Below are positions 8,872-16,535 of a DNA stretch of 64,000 nt, piece after piece. Position numbers and translations under genes: made by a program. This DNA is from Hymenobacter aquaticus. Lineage in GTDB: Bacteria > Bacteroidota > Bacteroidia > Cytophagales > Hymenobacteraceae. The notes beneath the pieces are model-generated. The model did no database searches. It had not been told where the DNA came from and worked only from the letters and a program-made list of their open reading frames with translations. Within the stretch, counting starts at the first letter, position 1. Every line of letters begins with the position of its first letter. The stretch is from NCBI RefSeq assembly GCF_004765605.1, contig NZ_SRLC01000002.1:434001-498000 (forward strand), read 5' to 3'.

Positions 8872-9639
8872 TCAATAGCTCCGGTCTGGTGCTGTGTCAT
8901 CTTCCCTAAGCAGCCACTGACGATACCCGGGCAGGTGCTCATGCAGGAAGCCGCCCCAATTCTGCCAAGAGAAAAAGCTGCTGGGATGCCTGATAAAGAG
9001 CAGCCGGGTGGTTTCTCCGGCTGCATTTGTCACGGTGGCAATCCGGGGTGTCGTCCTGCCGATTGCCGGCCGCCGTTTCGGTCCGTCTATTGTATAGCCG
9101 TGTCGGCGCGCTGCGACCAGCATTTCCTCCGTGTAACCGCAGATTTCAACGCCTGCAAACAGGCAGTATCCCGGCTGCAATACGCTCAGCACGGCGAAAA
9201 ATGTGTCCCATGCAGCCTGATAATCTTGCTGGGTGGGGCGGGCCCGCGCGTTTGCCATGGGCCGCTGCACCCGGTTGAAGTAGGCCACCGACGACCACAA
9301 ACGCTGTTTCTGCTCCCGGGAGTGCTGCCTGCCGTAAAGTGCTCTGGTGAGTGCTGTAGTGAATTTGGTAGGCTTTGGGGGAGTTTTAAAGCCGTGGTCA
9401 AAAACGAAATACCTGGTAAACTCCCAGTTCGCCAAGTAACGGCTCACTTGTTCCTTCGTTTCGGTTGGATGTGTCCAGTGGTAGTGACTCTCTCCGATAA
9501 GTAGCAGCCGCTGATTACGCGGCAGTTCTGCGAAGCCGGTACCTACCCAAGGCAACCAGTGCAACTGGTCGGCGGTGCTCTGTAGTGCTTCGTCGTAACG
9601 GGTATCAACAGCCGCCCGGTGACGGTCAGAATGAGCCAT
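8872..9639 (-). CDS. Putative uracil-DNA-glycosylase-like fold protein
   Basis: A 255-residue protein with LLLIGESHYHW near residue 45 and HPSSFFSW near the C-terminus. These two segments are placed like motif I (phosphate/water-activating loop) and the His-containing leucine loop of the uracil-DNA glycosylase superfamily, but the match is weak and a catalytic Asp is not clear. I use the ATG at 9639, which leaves 32 bp after the repressor stop; a longer frame would overlap the repressor. It is probably cotranscribed with the repressor and thus expressed in the integrated state. DNA repair or a protective function is only a guess. Confidence 0.6.
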   Translation of the reverse strand: MAHSDRHRAAVDTRYDEALQSTADQLHWLPWVGTGFAELPRNQRLLLIGESHYHWTHPTETKEQVSRYLANWEFTRYFVFDHGFKTPPKPTKFTTALTRALYGRQHSREQKQRLWSSVAYFNRVQRPMANARARPTQQDYQAAWDTFFAVLSVLQPGYCLFAGVEICGYTEEMLVAARRHGYTIDGPKRRPAIGRTTPRIATVTNAAGETTRLLFIRHPSSFFSWQNWGGFLHEHLPGYRQWLLREDDTAPDRSY

Positions 9640-9671
9640 AAGTAGTAGTAGCCAGATAGGAGGTCCGGCTA

Positions 9672-10421
9672 TTATAGCACCTTTCCCCGCACGATTTCCA
9701 GCACCCGCCACATGTACCGGATATCTTCGGCGGCCACCGTCAGGCTGCCCGCGTTTTCGTTGTCGGAGTGCAGCACCAGGTAGCCCTTCGTCAGCAGGTC
9801 ATTGTCCTTGATGCGCTTGATGGCAAACTGGCTGCCGAACACCACCGCGTACACCCCGCTCACCGCATACTTGCAGTCCTCCAGCGGCAGCAGCACCGCG
9901 GCCACCTGCATGCCCGAGCGCAGCTGCGGTTCCATCGAGTCCCCGTCCACGTCAATTACCCAGGTCTTCCGGCCGCGCAGCTCCGGACTGGGACTGTAGA
10001 TGCGGATTGTGTCAAACAGCGTGGTATCCAGGTCGCACAGGTCCCCGAAGCCGGCCCGGGCAGGCACGGTAATGTGAATCCAGTCCTCGTAATCTTCCTC
10101 GTCCAGCGGGTGCGCCAGCCGGGCATTGCCATTGAGCCCCGGCGTGGCTTCCTCCATCGGCCCGATACCAAACCATAGCCAGTTGCGGCTGACTTCCAGC
10201 TTCTGCACAATAGCCTCCAGTACCTCCTGGCTGGGCTGATGCCGGCCGGCCTCCAGCTGCGTGATGGTCGGGCGTTTTACGCCGAGCAGATCAGCCATCT
10301 GCTGCTGGGTGAGTCCCCGCGCCTGGCGCACGATCCGCAGCCGTTCGCCGGTACTGGTACGCATGTTTTCTTCCGCTACTTCCTGAGCCGGAGATTTTTT
10401 ACTGGTAGCATATTGTGCCAT
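9672..10421 (-). CDS. XRE-family repressor with S24 peptidase domain (CI/LexA-like)
   Basis: In this 249-residue protein the N-terminal HTH is GLTQQQMADLLGVKRPTITQ (about residues 35-55). The C-terminal S24 domain has DGDSMEP with the nucleophilic Ser and a later IKRI with the general-base Lys. Proteins of this build repress phage lytic genes and cleave themselves after DNA damage through RecA. It is divergent from a small HTH gene across an 83-bp region with perfect inverted repeats, the layout of a lambda-like cI/cro switch. It probably keeps the element quiet. Confidence 0.9.
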   Translation of the reverse strand: MAQYATSKKSPAQEVAEENMRTSTGERLRIVRQARGLTQQQMADLLGVKRPTITQLEAGRHQPSQEVLEAIVQKLEVSRNWLWFGIGPMEEATPGLNGNARLAHPLDEEDYEDWIHITVPARAGFGDLCDLDTTLFDTIRIYSPSPELRGRKTWVIDVDGDSMEPQLRSGMQVAAVLLPLEDCKYAVSGVYAVVFGSQFAIKRIKDNDLLTKGYLVLHSDNENAGSLTVAAEDIRYMWRVLEIVRGKVL

Positions 10422-10432
10422 TTAGTTAGGTA

Positions 10433-10493
10433 TTGTTACATTTGGTCACTCCGTTAGTGGGTGGAACTGTAACAAACATGGCAAATGTAACAA
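10433..10493. promoter_or_regulatory. Repressor operators in the divergent switch region
   Basis: A perfect 12-bp inverted repeat TTGTTACATTTG (10433-10444) and CAAATGTAACAA (10482-10493), plus a third half-site ACTGTAACAAAC between them. They lie between the S24 repressor (-) and the small HTH gene (+) and are the likely binding sites of one or both. Confidence 0.75.
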
Positions 10494-10504
10494 AATGAAA
10501 CCAA

Positions 10505-10729
10505 ATGAAACCGTCTGAACCGAAAAAATCCGTGCCCGATCTGCGGGCACTATTACCCCACGGCTCTATCACCTACATAGCGCACCGGCTTGAAATGTCC
10601 CGGGCCGCCGTCACCAAGGCCCTGCGCAAGGGCCGGCCCTCGCACCCGGCCGTGGCTGAAGCCGTGCGCCTCATTAAGGAGGCCGGCAGTCAGGCCGTGC
10701 AGCAGGATCTGTCCCAGCTTACCAGATAA
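10505..10729 (+). CDS. Small HTH protein, Cro-like
   Basis: A 74-residue protein with a helix-turn-helix-like segment (YIAHRLEMSRAAVTKALRKG), close in style to small antirepressor or Cro proteins of Bacteroidetes phages. It is the first gene of the rightward transcript opposite the S24 repressor and 12 bp past the operator. The next gene begins 9 bp after its stop. A role as the early-lytic regulator is inferred from position. Confidence 0.75.
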   Translation: MKPSEPKKSVPDLRALLPHGSITYIAHRLEMSRAAVTKALRKGRPSHPAVAEAVRLIKEAGSQAVQQDLSQLTR

Positions 10730-10738
10730 TCCGTCATT

Positions 10739-11125
10739 ATGCTTCTGTACTTCACCGCCGACAAGGAATACCCCCGCCGCCCGCTGCCGCCGACGCCTTA
10801 CCTGCAGGAGGAGCCCCGCGCTGCCACCGCCGCCCTCGAAACTGCCGTGCGGGCCTGCCCCAAGCCCGACTACTTCGGCAACTATCCGTTCCCGACCCCG
10901 GGGCAGCGCCATGAGCTGTGCCAGTGCCTCGACAGCCCCTACCTCACGCACCGCGAGGCGGTATGGCTGGAGCTCTGGCGCACCCAGTTCGATACCGACA
11001 CGGCCGCCCGGGTACTCGGGCAGCTCCACATTATCATCCGCCACCGGCAGGCTACCGGCATTATGCCCGTGCCCCACAAAGGCGGCTATTTCTTTCCCGA
11101 ACAGGTTAACTGCCCCCGGCCATGA
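10739..11125 (+). CDS. Hypothetical early-region protein
   Basis: A 128-residue protein with no family I recognise. It is Pro-rich near the N-terminus and has a helical C-terminal half (LDSPYLTHREAVWLELWRTQ). Its stop overlaps the next gene's start by 4 bp (ATGA), showing translational coupling in the early rightward operon. Confidence 0.7.
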   Translation: MLLYFTADKEYPRRPLPPTPYLQEEPRAATAALETAVRACPKPDYFGNYPFPTPGQRHELCQCLDSPYLTHREAVWLELWRTQFDTDTAARVLGQLHIIIRHRQATGIMPVPHKGGYFFPEQVNCPRP

Positions 11126-11508
11126 CGGAACTGACCACCACTACCGCTGACGGCCTGCACATTATCGTGCGGATGCCCGACGACCACCCCTGGGTGCGCG
11201 AGTCCCTGGAGAAGGCCTGCGCTGCTGAGGCCCGCCGCCAGATGGAAAATACCCCGGCGCCCGACCCGGCCTGCGCCGTGCCCCGCGCGGCCGAGCTGCT
11301 GGGTCTGCACCCCGAAACCGTGCGCGACTACATGCGTCTGCCCGATAACCATCCGCGCCGCCTGCACTACGTGCCCGGCGAGAGCAGCCGCGGCGACCGG
11401 GTGCTGCTCTCGCAGCTGCACGACTGGCAGCGCCGCAACCGCACCGACGCCGCGCTGATTGAGCCGGCCGCCGCTATTCGCCGCCGCCGGGCCGGCCGCC
11501 CGGCCTGA
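11122..11508 (+). CDS. HTH/excisionase-like DNA-binding protein
   Basis: A 128-residue protein with PRAAELLGLHPETVRDYMRL, which resembles the MerR/excisionase type winged helix (SVREAAELLGVSRSTVYRLI-like). A basic tail (RRRRAGRP) follows. It is the third gene of the early operon and overlaps the 3' end of the convergent second repressor by 35 bp. It may regulate replication or excision. Confidence 0.7.
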   Translation: MTELTTTTADGLHIIVRMPDDHPWVRESLEKACAAEARRQMENTPAPDPACAVPRAAELLGLHPETVRDYMRLPDNHPRRLHYVPGESSRGDRVLLSQLHDWQRRNRTDAALIEPAAAIRRRRAGRPA

Positions 11509-12268
11509 CCGGCGGGGCCGGTACCCGGGTCGTAAGGTAGCCGCGCACCTGCCACAGCTCGATGATGTCGGCCGCCGGTACGTGCATGGGCGGTATCTGC
11601 GCGTTGTCGGCCAGCAGCTCCACCACCTGCCGGCGCTCCGTCACGGGCGCGGGCAGGCGCCGCACCAGCACGCTGCCGGGCACTACCACCACGCAGGCCG
11701 AGCCCGGGGCCAGCAGGTCCCACCGCTCCACGAAGGAGCACACGGCCACGTCGTGCCGCCGGATGCCGGGGTGCAGCTCGTCGCCGTCCACCTCGAAGGC
11801 GCGGAAGGTGCCCGAGGCAAACAGCGGCAGCCGGAAGGTGGTGAGCTTGTCCAGGAAAGCCGGGTCGTCGTGGCGCCGGGCGTAGGCGGCCTGGTCGCGC
11901 AGCGGTACCATCAGGATGTTCTCGTGTCCGGTGTGGTCCACTGTCACGGCTACGGTCCGGCCCCCGCTGATGCCCCGCTCCGGCAGCGCCGGCGCCTTGG
12001 CGGCAAACAGCGGCAGGTCATCCACCGGCGCGCTTCCGCTGCGCAGCATGGGCCCGGTACCCAGAATCAGCCACTCCGGCGACAGATCCGGCCACGCCGT
12101 CAGTAGCTCCACGATGGTGTCGTAGCCCGGCCTGGCGTCGTTGTTCACCAGCTTGTAAACTTTTGAAGGCTTCTCGTGGCCCAGCTTCTGCGAAGCCTGA
12201 TAGGCGTTCAGCCCGTGGGCTTCCAGAAAGGCCTTGATCCGGTCACCAACCTGCATTTCCTGACTCAT
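11474..12268 (-). CDS. Second XRE/S24-type repressor
   Basis: The 264-residue protein has an N-terminal HTH (LNAYQASQKLGHEKPSKVYKLV), then VEVDGDELHPGI-like S24 core. The usual Ser of DGDSM is replaced (VDGDELHPG), so the nucleophile may be missing and self-cleavage lost; it may act as a stable repressor or bind a ligand. It faces the other repressor's operon and is divergent from the replication-protein gene at 12372. Two S24 repressors in one element suggests either a two-layer switch or the merger of two elements. Confidence 0.85.
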   Translation of the reverse strand: MSQEMQVGDRIKAFLEAHGLNAYQASQKLGHEKPSKVYKLVNNDARPGYDTIVELLTAWPDLSPEWLILGTGPMLRSGSAPVDDLPLFAAKAPALPERGISGGRTVAVTVDHTGHENILMVPLRDQAAYARRHDDPAFLDKLTTFRLPLFASGTFRAFEVDGDELHPGIRRHDVAVCSFVERWDLLAPGSACVVVVPGSVLVRRLPAPVTERRQVVELLADNAQIPPMHVPAADIIELWQVRGYLTTRVPAPPVRPGGRPGGGE

Positions 12269-12371
12269 ACGTGGGGGGTGCTGCTTCCGGGCCGCGCAGG
12301 CTACCGGCTTGTATTTCTATGCAAAGTACGCATCTGCCCCTTACCCTCTGCTACCTCCCGCACGGCCCTGT

Positions 12372-13295
12372 ATGAACTACATTACCCATACCCGCGCTGC
12401 CTTTGCCTTCCTGGCTGCCGAGCCCACGGCCACCCCGCAGCACATCAGCCTGTACGTGGCCCTGTTCCAGCTCTGGAACGCCGCCCACTTTCCGCCCGCA
12501 GTCCTGCTGTTCCGCGACGAGCTGATGCGGGCGGCCCACATCGGCAGCGCCGGCACCTACCGCGCCTGCCTGCGCGACCTCACGGCCTGGGGCCTCATCA
12601 CCTACCAGCCCAGCCAGAGCCAGCACCACCCCAGCCAGGCCCTCATGCACGAGCTGAAGCCGGAGGCGGCCCTGCCCGCCGCTGCGCCCGGAAGTGCTCC
12701 AACCACATCCGGCCCAGGCTGTGGGCCAGGCCGCAGCGCAAGCCGTGGCCCGACCACCGGCCAGGGCGTGGCGCCTATTCTGAAAACACCGGTAACGGTA
12801 ACAGACGAAGAAAACCCCGCAGACTTTTCAAACGCATCTGCGGCGGGCGCGAAAAAACCGGGGGGCTACGCTGTGCCGGCTGAGCTGCTTTCAGCGGAGC
12901 AGCTGACCGCAGAGGAGTATGCAGGTGAGGCCCCGAAAGAAAAAGTTGCGCCAAAAAGAAAGGCCCCCGGCAGGGGAGGGGGGCGGCCCGAGGTCCTGTT
13001 TGCCGAATCTGAGCTGGCTGACCCCGAGGCCTTCGTGGCGGCCTTCGCCGGCACCGATTTCGAGCTGGCCAATCTGCGCTTCTACCACCAGAAAGTAGCC
13101 AACTGGCGCAAGGACGGAGAGCCGCCCCGGCGCCGCGACTGGAAAGCCACCGCCAAAAATTTCATGCTCAATGACATCGAACGCAACGCCCTCGTACTCG
13201 CTCCCGCGCAGCCAGCCGCCGGCTACGGTGCCCCCGTCCCCGGGGCCGGGCTCCGAAGCGCAATTGCTGACTATTTCGACAGCCGCTACGCTTGA
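12372..13295 (+). CDS. Replication-type protein with N-terminal HTH domain
   Basis: A 307-residue protein from the ATG at 12372 (TTAC-rich leader ends just before). The N-terminal half is like Bacteroidetes phage replication/transcription proteins: MNYITHTRAAFAFLAAE, then a winged helix (LMRAAHIGSAGTYRACLRDLTAWGLI). A variable Pro/Ala linker follows, then a C-terminal motif NLRFYHQKVANWRK and DWKATAKNFMLND that is common in replication initiators or helicase loaders of such elements. It probably works in element replication. The next gene overlaps its 3' end by 125 bp in another frame. Confidence 0.75.
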   Translation: MNYITHTRAAFAFLAAEPTATPQHISLYVALFQLWNAAHFPPAVLLFRDELMRAAHIGSAGTYRACLRDLTAWGLITYQPSQSQHHPSQALMHELKPEAALPAAAPGSAPTTSGPGCGPGRSASRGPTTGQGVAPILKTPVTVTDEENPADFSNASAAGAKKPGGYAVPAELLSAEQLTAEEYAGEAPKEKVAPKRKAPGRGGGRPEVLFAESELADPEAFVAAFAGTDFELANLRFYHQKVANWRKDGEPPRRRDWKATAKNFMLNDIERNALVLAPAQPAAGYGAPVPGAGLRSAIADYFDSRYA

Positions 13296-14031
13296 GCAGC
13301 TGGTTACCGTGTCCGACGAGCGTCCCCGCCTGCTGCTGGCCCGCATGTCCGTCGGCCTCGACTACGCCCGCGCCGCCGAAGCGCCCAAGCTGTTCCAGGT
13401 GCAGCGCCGCATCGGCGAAGGGGAGCTGCTGAAACTGCTGGCCGTCATCTTCAGGGCTTTCGTCGATTCGGTGCGCGTGCCCCATAAGCCCGACGCGGCT
13501 GACCTCATCGAACTGGCCGAAACGGTCATGCGCAAGTACAGCCACGACAGCCTCAAAGACATCATCCTGGCCCTGAAGGAGGCCCGCACCAGTGGCCGCA
13601 ACTTCTTCCAGGAACTCGACCAGGGCAAAATCTTCGCCCTGCTCAACGACTACTTCGACAAGAAGGCCGCCTTCCTCGAAAGCCGCCACCTGGACCAGAA
13701 AGCCCAGGGTGCCTCGGCGCAGTCCCAGGCCGTGGCCAGCCTCGGCGACCTGGCCCCGAAGCTCATCCAGCAGCTGGCTGACCGCATCCCCGACGACCAC
13801 CCCAACCACGACACGCTGCGCGCCCGCCTCAGCCTGCAGAAGCAGCGCCGGCGCCGCGGCCTGCCCACCCCCGACCCCGAGGAGTTCCGCCGCCAGCAGC
13901 ACGCCGCCGCGTTCCGCAACCCCCGCCCCGACTGGCAGGCCCGCCCCGATGCTCCACTGGGCGCCGTAGGCCGGTACGTAAGGCAACTGCGCGCGGAGAA
14001 TGACGGGCAGCAGCTTCGCAGCAGCGCCTGA
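13171..14031 (+). CDS. Conserved replication-region protein, function unknown
   Basis: 286 residues if translated from the ATG at 13171. The first 45 or so residues overlap the previous gene and look low-complexity, so the GTG at 13309 or the ATG at 13347 (MSVGLDYARA) may be the true start. The core (LFQVQRRIGEGELLKLLAVI, then DIILALKEARTSGRNFF and LNDYFDKKAAFLE) resembles proteins that follow replication initiators in Bacteroidetes phages. The C-terminal third is basic and charged. Probably an accessory replication factor. Confidence 0.75.
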   Translation: MTSNATPSYSLPRSQPPATVPPSPGPGSEAQLLTISTAATLEQLVTVSDERPRLLLARMSVGLDYARAAEAPKLFQVQRRIGEGELLKLLAVIFRAFVDSVRVPHKPDAADLIELAETVMRKYSHDSLKDIILALKEARTSGRNFFQELDQGKIFALLNDYFDKKAAFLESRHLDQKAQGASAQSQAVASLGDLAPKLIQQLADRIPDDHPNHDTLRARLSLQKQRRRRGLPTPDPEEFRRQQHAAAFRNPRPDWQARPDAPLGAVGRYVRQLRAENDGQQLRSSA

Positions 14032-14096
14032 CTCTGCTTGGCAGCATTGCCTGCCCGGGCCCAGTGCAGCCGGAGGCGGGTTCGTGGTTACCTTTG

Positions 14097-14546
14097 ATGA
14101 ATCTACCAGGGCTCCGGCCCGGCACCATGGCCCGCAACTCCATCATCTCTACCGGCACCGGCTATTCGCCCCACAACCTGCTGACGCTGTTCTGCGAGGC
14201 GGAGCAGACCGATACCCCGCATACGGGCGGGCGGGTGCTGGGCCGTACCGCCACCGGAGTGGCCGTAGCGGTACGATGCCGCCGGTGTGGCCACGTCCGG
14301 GAGCACACCCTGTCCCCATTGCCAGAGGGCCTGCAGGTATACCAGGTCCGGATAACCGGCGAAGACGGCCCCCACCTGCCCGATTCTATGCGGCCGCTGC
14401 CTTTCCTGGAAGAATCATTTGAGGTGGTGGCTGCGTCGCTGCAGGACGCACATGAGCGGGCTGAGTTTGCCAGTTCTCTTCGCTTCGCCGGCCACCTGGT
14501 ACGCTACTACATCAACGGCGAAGAACACCTGAACGAGCGGTTCTAA
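14097..14546 (+). CDS. Hypothetical protein with one CxxC
   Basis: A short protein with VRCRRCGHVREHTL, a single CxxC knuckle, and a helical C-terminus (VVAASLQDAHERAEFASSLR). The start is uncertain: GTG 14064, ATG 14097 or ATG 14127. A TACCTTTG box at 14089-14096 fits a Bacteroidetes -7 element and, if used, would favour 14127. Unknown function; last gene of the rightward early region. Confidence 0.6.
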   Translation: MNLPGLRPGTMARNSIISTGTGYSPHNLLTLFCEAEQTDTPHTGGRVLGRTATGVAVAVRCRRCGHVREHTLSPLPEGLQVYQVRITGEDGPHLPDSMRPLPFLEESFEVVAASLQDAHERAEFASSLRFAGHLVRYYINGEEHLNERF

Positions 14547-14553
14547 TGTTGTA

Positions 14554-15195
14554 TTAGATAATGGCTGCCGGATGTGAATGGCTCAGACGAATCTCGGGGA
14601 TACCATTCGACTGGCAGTAAGTGACGAATTCATCGAGCACCTGACGGGTACCAGTCTCATTCAGAAACGACGTTATTGGAAAGCTTTTGGTGATCAGCGT
14701 GCCGCTGCCATCAGCAGTTTTCAGCTGTGTGTATCCTACGGACGTTCTGGTTTCGGTAGCAGGAAAGTCTTTCCCGAATTCACCGTGCCAGGTATTCTTT
14801 CCAACCAAAAAGCGCAGCCGCGTTTCGGATTCTTCAACCGGTGCGAATGAGCGAATATCCGTTTTTTCGGCACCCGAATGATCATAAAATCCTGTGTCGC
14901 TCTGCAGAATTACTGCCAGCCTGATCCTGTTACCATCAACAAGTTCTTCACCCAGGAAAAACTCGTAATGGTACATATTCAGCCAGTCCCAGGCCCAGTT
15001 GTCTAGGCTGCCCCGTCCATCCCGGGGCGCTACACTGCTGAACCAGCACCAACCGCCATGGTAGTTGCGGCCGAGCTGCTCAGCTATAAACTTTACGGTG
15101 TCCATCACCCGAGCCTGAAACAGGTACAGGAGCCGGTAGGCCTTGCGCACGTCAAGGGCCACTGCCACTAAATCTTCCTGGGTAAGCTCACTCAT
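14554..15195 (-). CDS. Unknown cargo protein, paired with PD-(D/E)XK gene
   Basis: The 213 residues match no family I recognise. Residues near the middle (WCWFSSVAPRDGRGSLDNWAWDW) are unusually Trp-rich and the rest looks like a beta-rich domain. It lies 50 bp downstream of the 237-residue nuclease-like gene on the same strand, so the two are probably one operon. The pair sits where phage-derived elements often carry anti-phage genes. Role as toxin partner, sensor or immunity factor is unresolved. Confidence 0.65.
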   Translation of the reverse strand: MSELTQEDLVAVALDVRKAYRLLYLFQARVMDTVKFIAEQLGRNYHGGWCWFSSVAPRDGRGSLDNWAWDWLNMYHYEFFLGEELVDGNRIRLAVILQSDTGFYDHSGAEKTDIRSFAPVEESETRLRFLVGKNTWHGEFGKDFPATETRTSVGYTQLKTADGSGTLITKSFPITSFLNETGTRQVLDEFVTYCQSNGIPEIRLSHSHPAAII

Positions 15196-15245
15196 AAAAT
15201 GCGGATATCAGTTGGCGCTGCACATGCAGGGCCGGGGGTATGTAA

Positions 15246-15959
15246 TCAGAATTGGGAGGATTTGCTCAGCAACGTCTGCAGTCCGTTGCCCTGCTTGAGC
15301 CTTGTCAACTCACTGCCAGGCATAGTCGCCAGCCAGTCGTTAGTGGCGTAACCGTGCAGGCCGAAAGCGGCTATCAGGTCCTTGAGCAAGTGACTGAGGT
15401 GTGGTGTATCAGGCGGTAGCTGCTGCTGGGCAGTGCGCAGAGCCCCCAGCAGAGTGCGCCACCGACATTTGTACACTAATATCGTGCGACTTGGGAAGGT
15501 CAAATGTGTTGGCTGTTCATCGCCGTGGTCAATACCCCCAACGGCCAGCAGCAACACGTTTTTCTCACAGCCATACTCATTGAGGTACGCCTGTACTTGG
15601 TCACGCCACTGCTTAGGGTTTTGCTGCCCGTAGTCGTGACGCTTTGCCTCAATTATCAGATCAAATTCCGATGTGCGAACAAAAACGTCGGGCTCCACGC
15701 TGTACGTGTTGGCAGTGTGCGTAGCATCCCATCTTGGCCAGAACTCATAGCTGATAATTTCTGGCGGGGACTGGCAAGGTAATTCCAGGTTGTAGGCCCC
15801 TTTGCACAACACCTCCCACAACAGGCTTGCGGGCAGGTAAAACAAGTGCCCGAATACCGAGGAAGTAAGAGAATCCTCCGACGCGCCGAACAACGACCGC
15901 CAGTTCACGGCGTCCTGAAAGTTGCGGCCTGCCTTGTTGTTTCTTATAGCATGAAGCAT
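15246..15959 (-). CDS. PD-(D/E)XK nuclease-like protein
   Basis: The 237-residue protein has the motif EPDVFVRTSEFDLIIEAKRHDYG (about residues 87-110; E-P-D then E-A-K), the catalytic core of PD-(D/E)XK nucleases, followed by WRDQVQAYLNEYG, the usual helix after the core. A restriction- or defence-type DNA nuclease is likely. It is cotranscribed with the gene at 14554-15195. AT content is higher than in the replication genes. Confidence 0.78.
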   Translation of the reverse strand: MLHAIRNNKAGRNFQDAVNWRSLFGASEDSLTSSVFGHLFYLPASLLWEVLCKGAYNLELPCQSPPEIISYEFWPRWDATHTANTYSVEPDVFVRTSEFDLIIEAKRHDYGQQNPKQWRDQVQAYLNEYGCEKNVLLLAVGGIDHGDEQPTHLTFPSRTILVYKCRWRTLLGALRTAQQQLPPDTPHLSHLLKDLIAAFGLHGYATNDWLATMPGSELTRLKQGNGLQTLLSKSSQF

Positions 15960-16028
15960 TAGACCGGCGTAAGTGAGGCGGCAAATAGCATCGGGACCCG
16001 CACTTGCACAAGTAAGTGCCCCGAATAG

Positions 16029-16103
16029 CTACACCTTAAAATGCGGCCGGTGCTTCCCCCTCAGCCCAGAGCGCCGCCGGACTCGCCGCCTTTATTAACT
16101 GCG
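16029..16103. repeat. Endolysin 3'-end remnant, copy 1 (diverged)
   Basis: Reverse-complement of the M15 endolysin tail (reads H-F-K-V-stop) with a deletion of roughly 12-15 bp and several substitutions relative to 26508-26603. It is in the same orientation as copies 2 and 3 and marks the left border of cargo block b. Confidence 0.8.
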
Positions 16104-16178
16104 GCCCACTGGCTCCGCCCATAGCCTGCCCGCGTCCACCTCCGGCTAGCACATTTTCTAACCTACCACCAGCGGCCC

Positions 16179-16535
16179 CCGCTCGAACTGTCCTCATCCA
16201 CAGTCGGCGAAACCACCAGTGCCATCTTGGCCTACCTCACGCTGCAGGGCTTCGCCGTATGGCGCCAGAACACCAGCGGCATCTTTAAACAGAAAACCGG
16301 CAGCTACCGCTCCATCCTCTAGGACCGCCCCCACGTCCCCGACATTATCGGCTTCCGCAAGCGCGACGGCGTGTTTATCGGCATTGAAGTCAAAGCCGGC
16401 CGCGACCAGCTGCGCCCCGAGCAGAAGCAGTTTCTCGATGAGCTAAAAGCCGCCGGTGGCCTAGCTTTCGTCGCCCACAGCTTCGCGCAGTTCCAGCAGT
16501 CGTTTGAACACCGTAGTGGCTTTGCTCATCCTTAA
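16179..16535 (+). pseudogene. VRR-NUC-type nuclease, broken by an in-frame TAG
   Basis: Reading from 16179 gives PLELSSSTVGETTSAILAYL, then after TAG at 16320-16322 DRPHVPDIIGF, IGIEVKAGRDQLRPEQKQF and ELKAAGGLAFVAHS. PDI and EVK are the catalytic residues of the VRR-NUC/Holliday-junction-resolvase-like fold carried by many phages. One stop codon lies just before the PD motif, and no ATG is visible upstream, so the gene is broken. Similarity continues through the stop without a frame change, so the damage looks recent. It ends against the convergent gene at 16532. Confidence 0.85.

Noticed and set aside
8761..9504. Plus-strand frame of 247 codons
   Set aside because: Antisense to the 255-residue gene at 8872-9639, Cys- and Pro-rich, with no domain.
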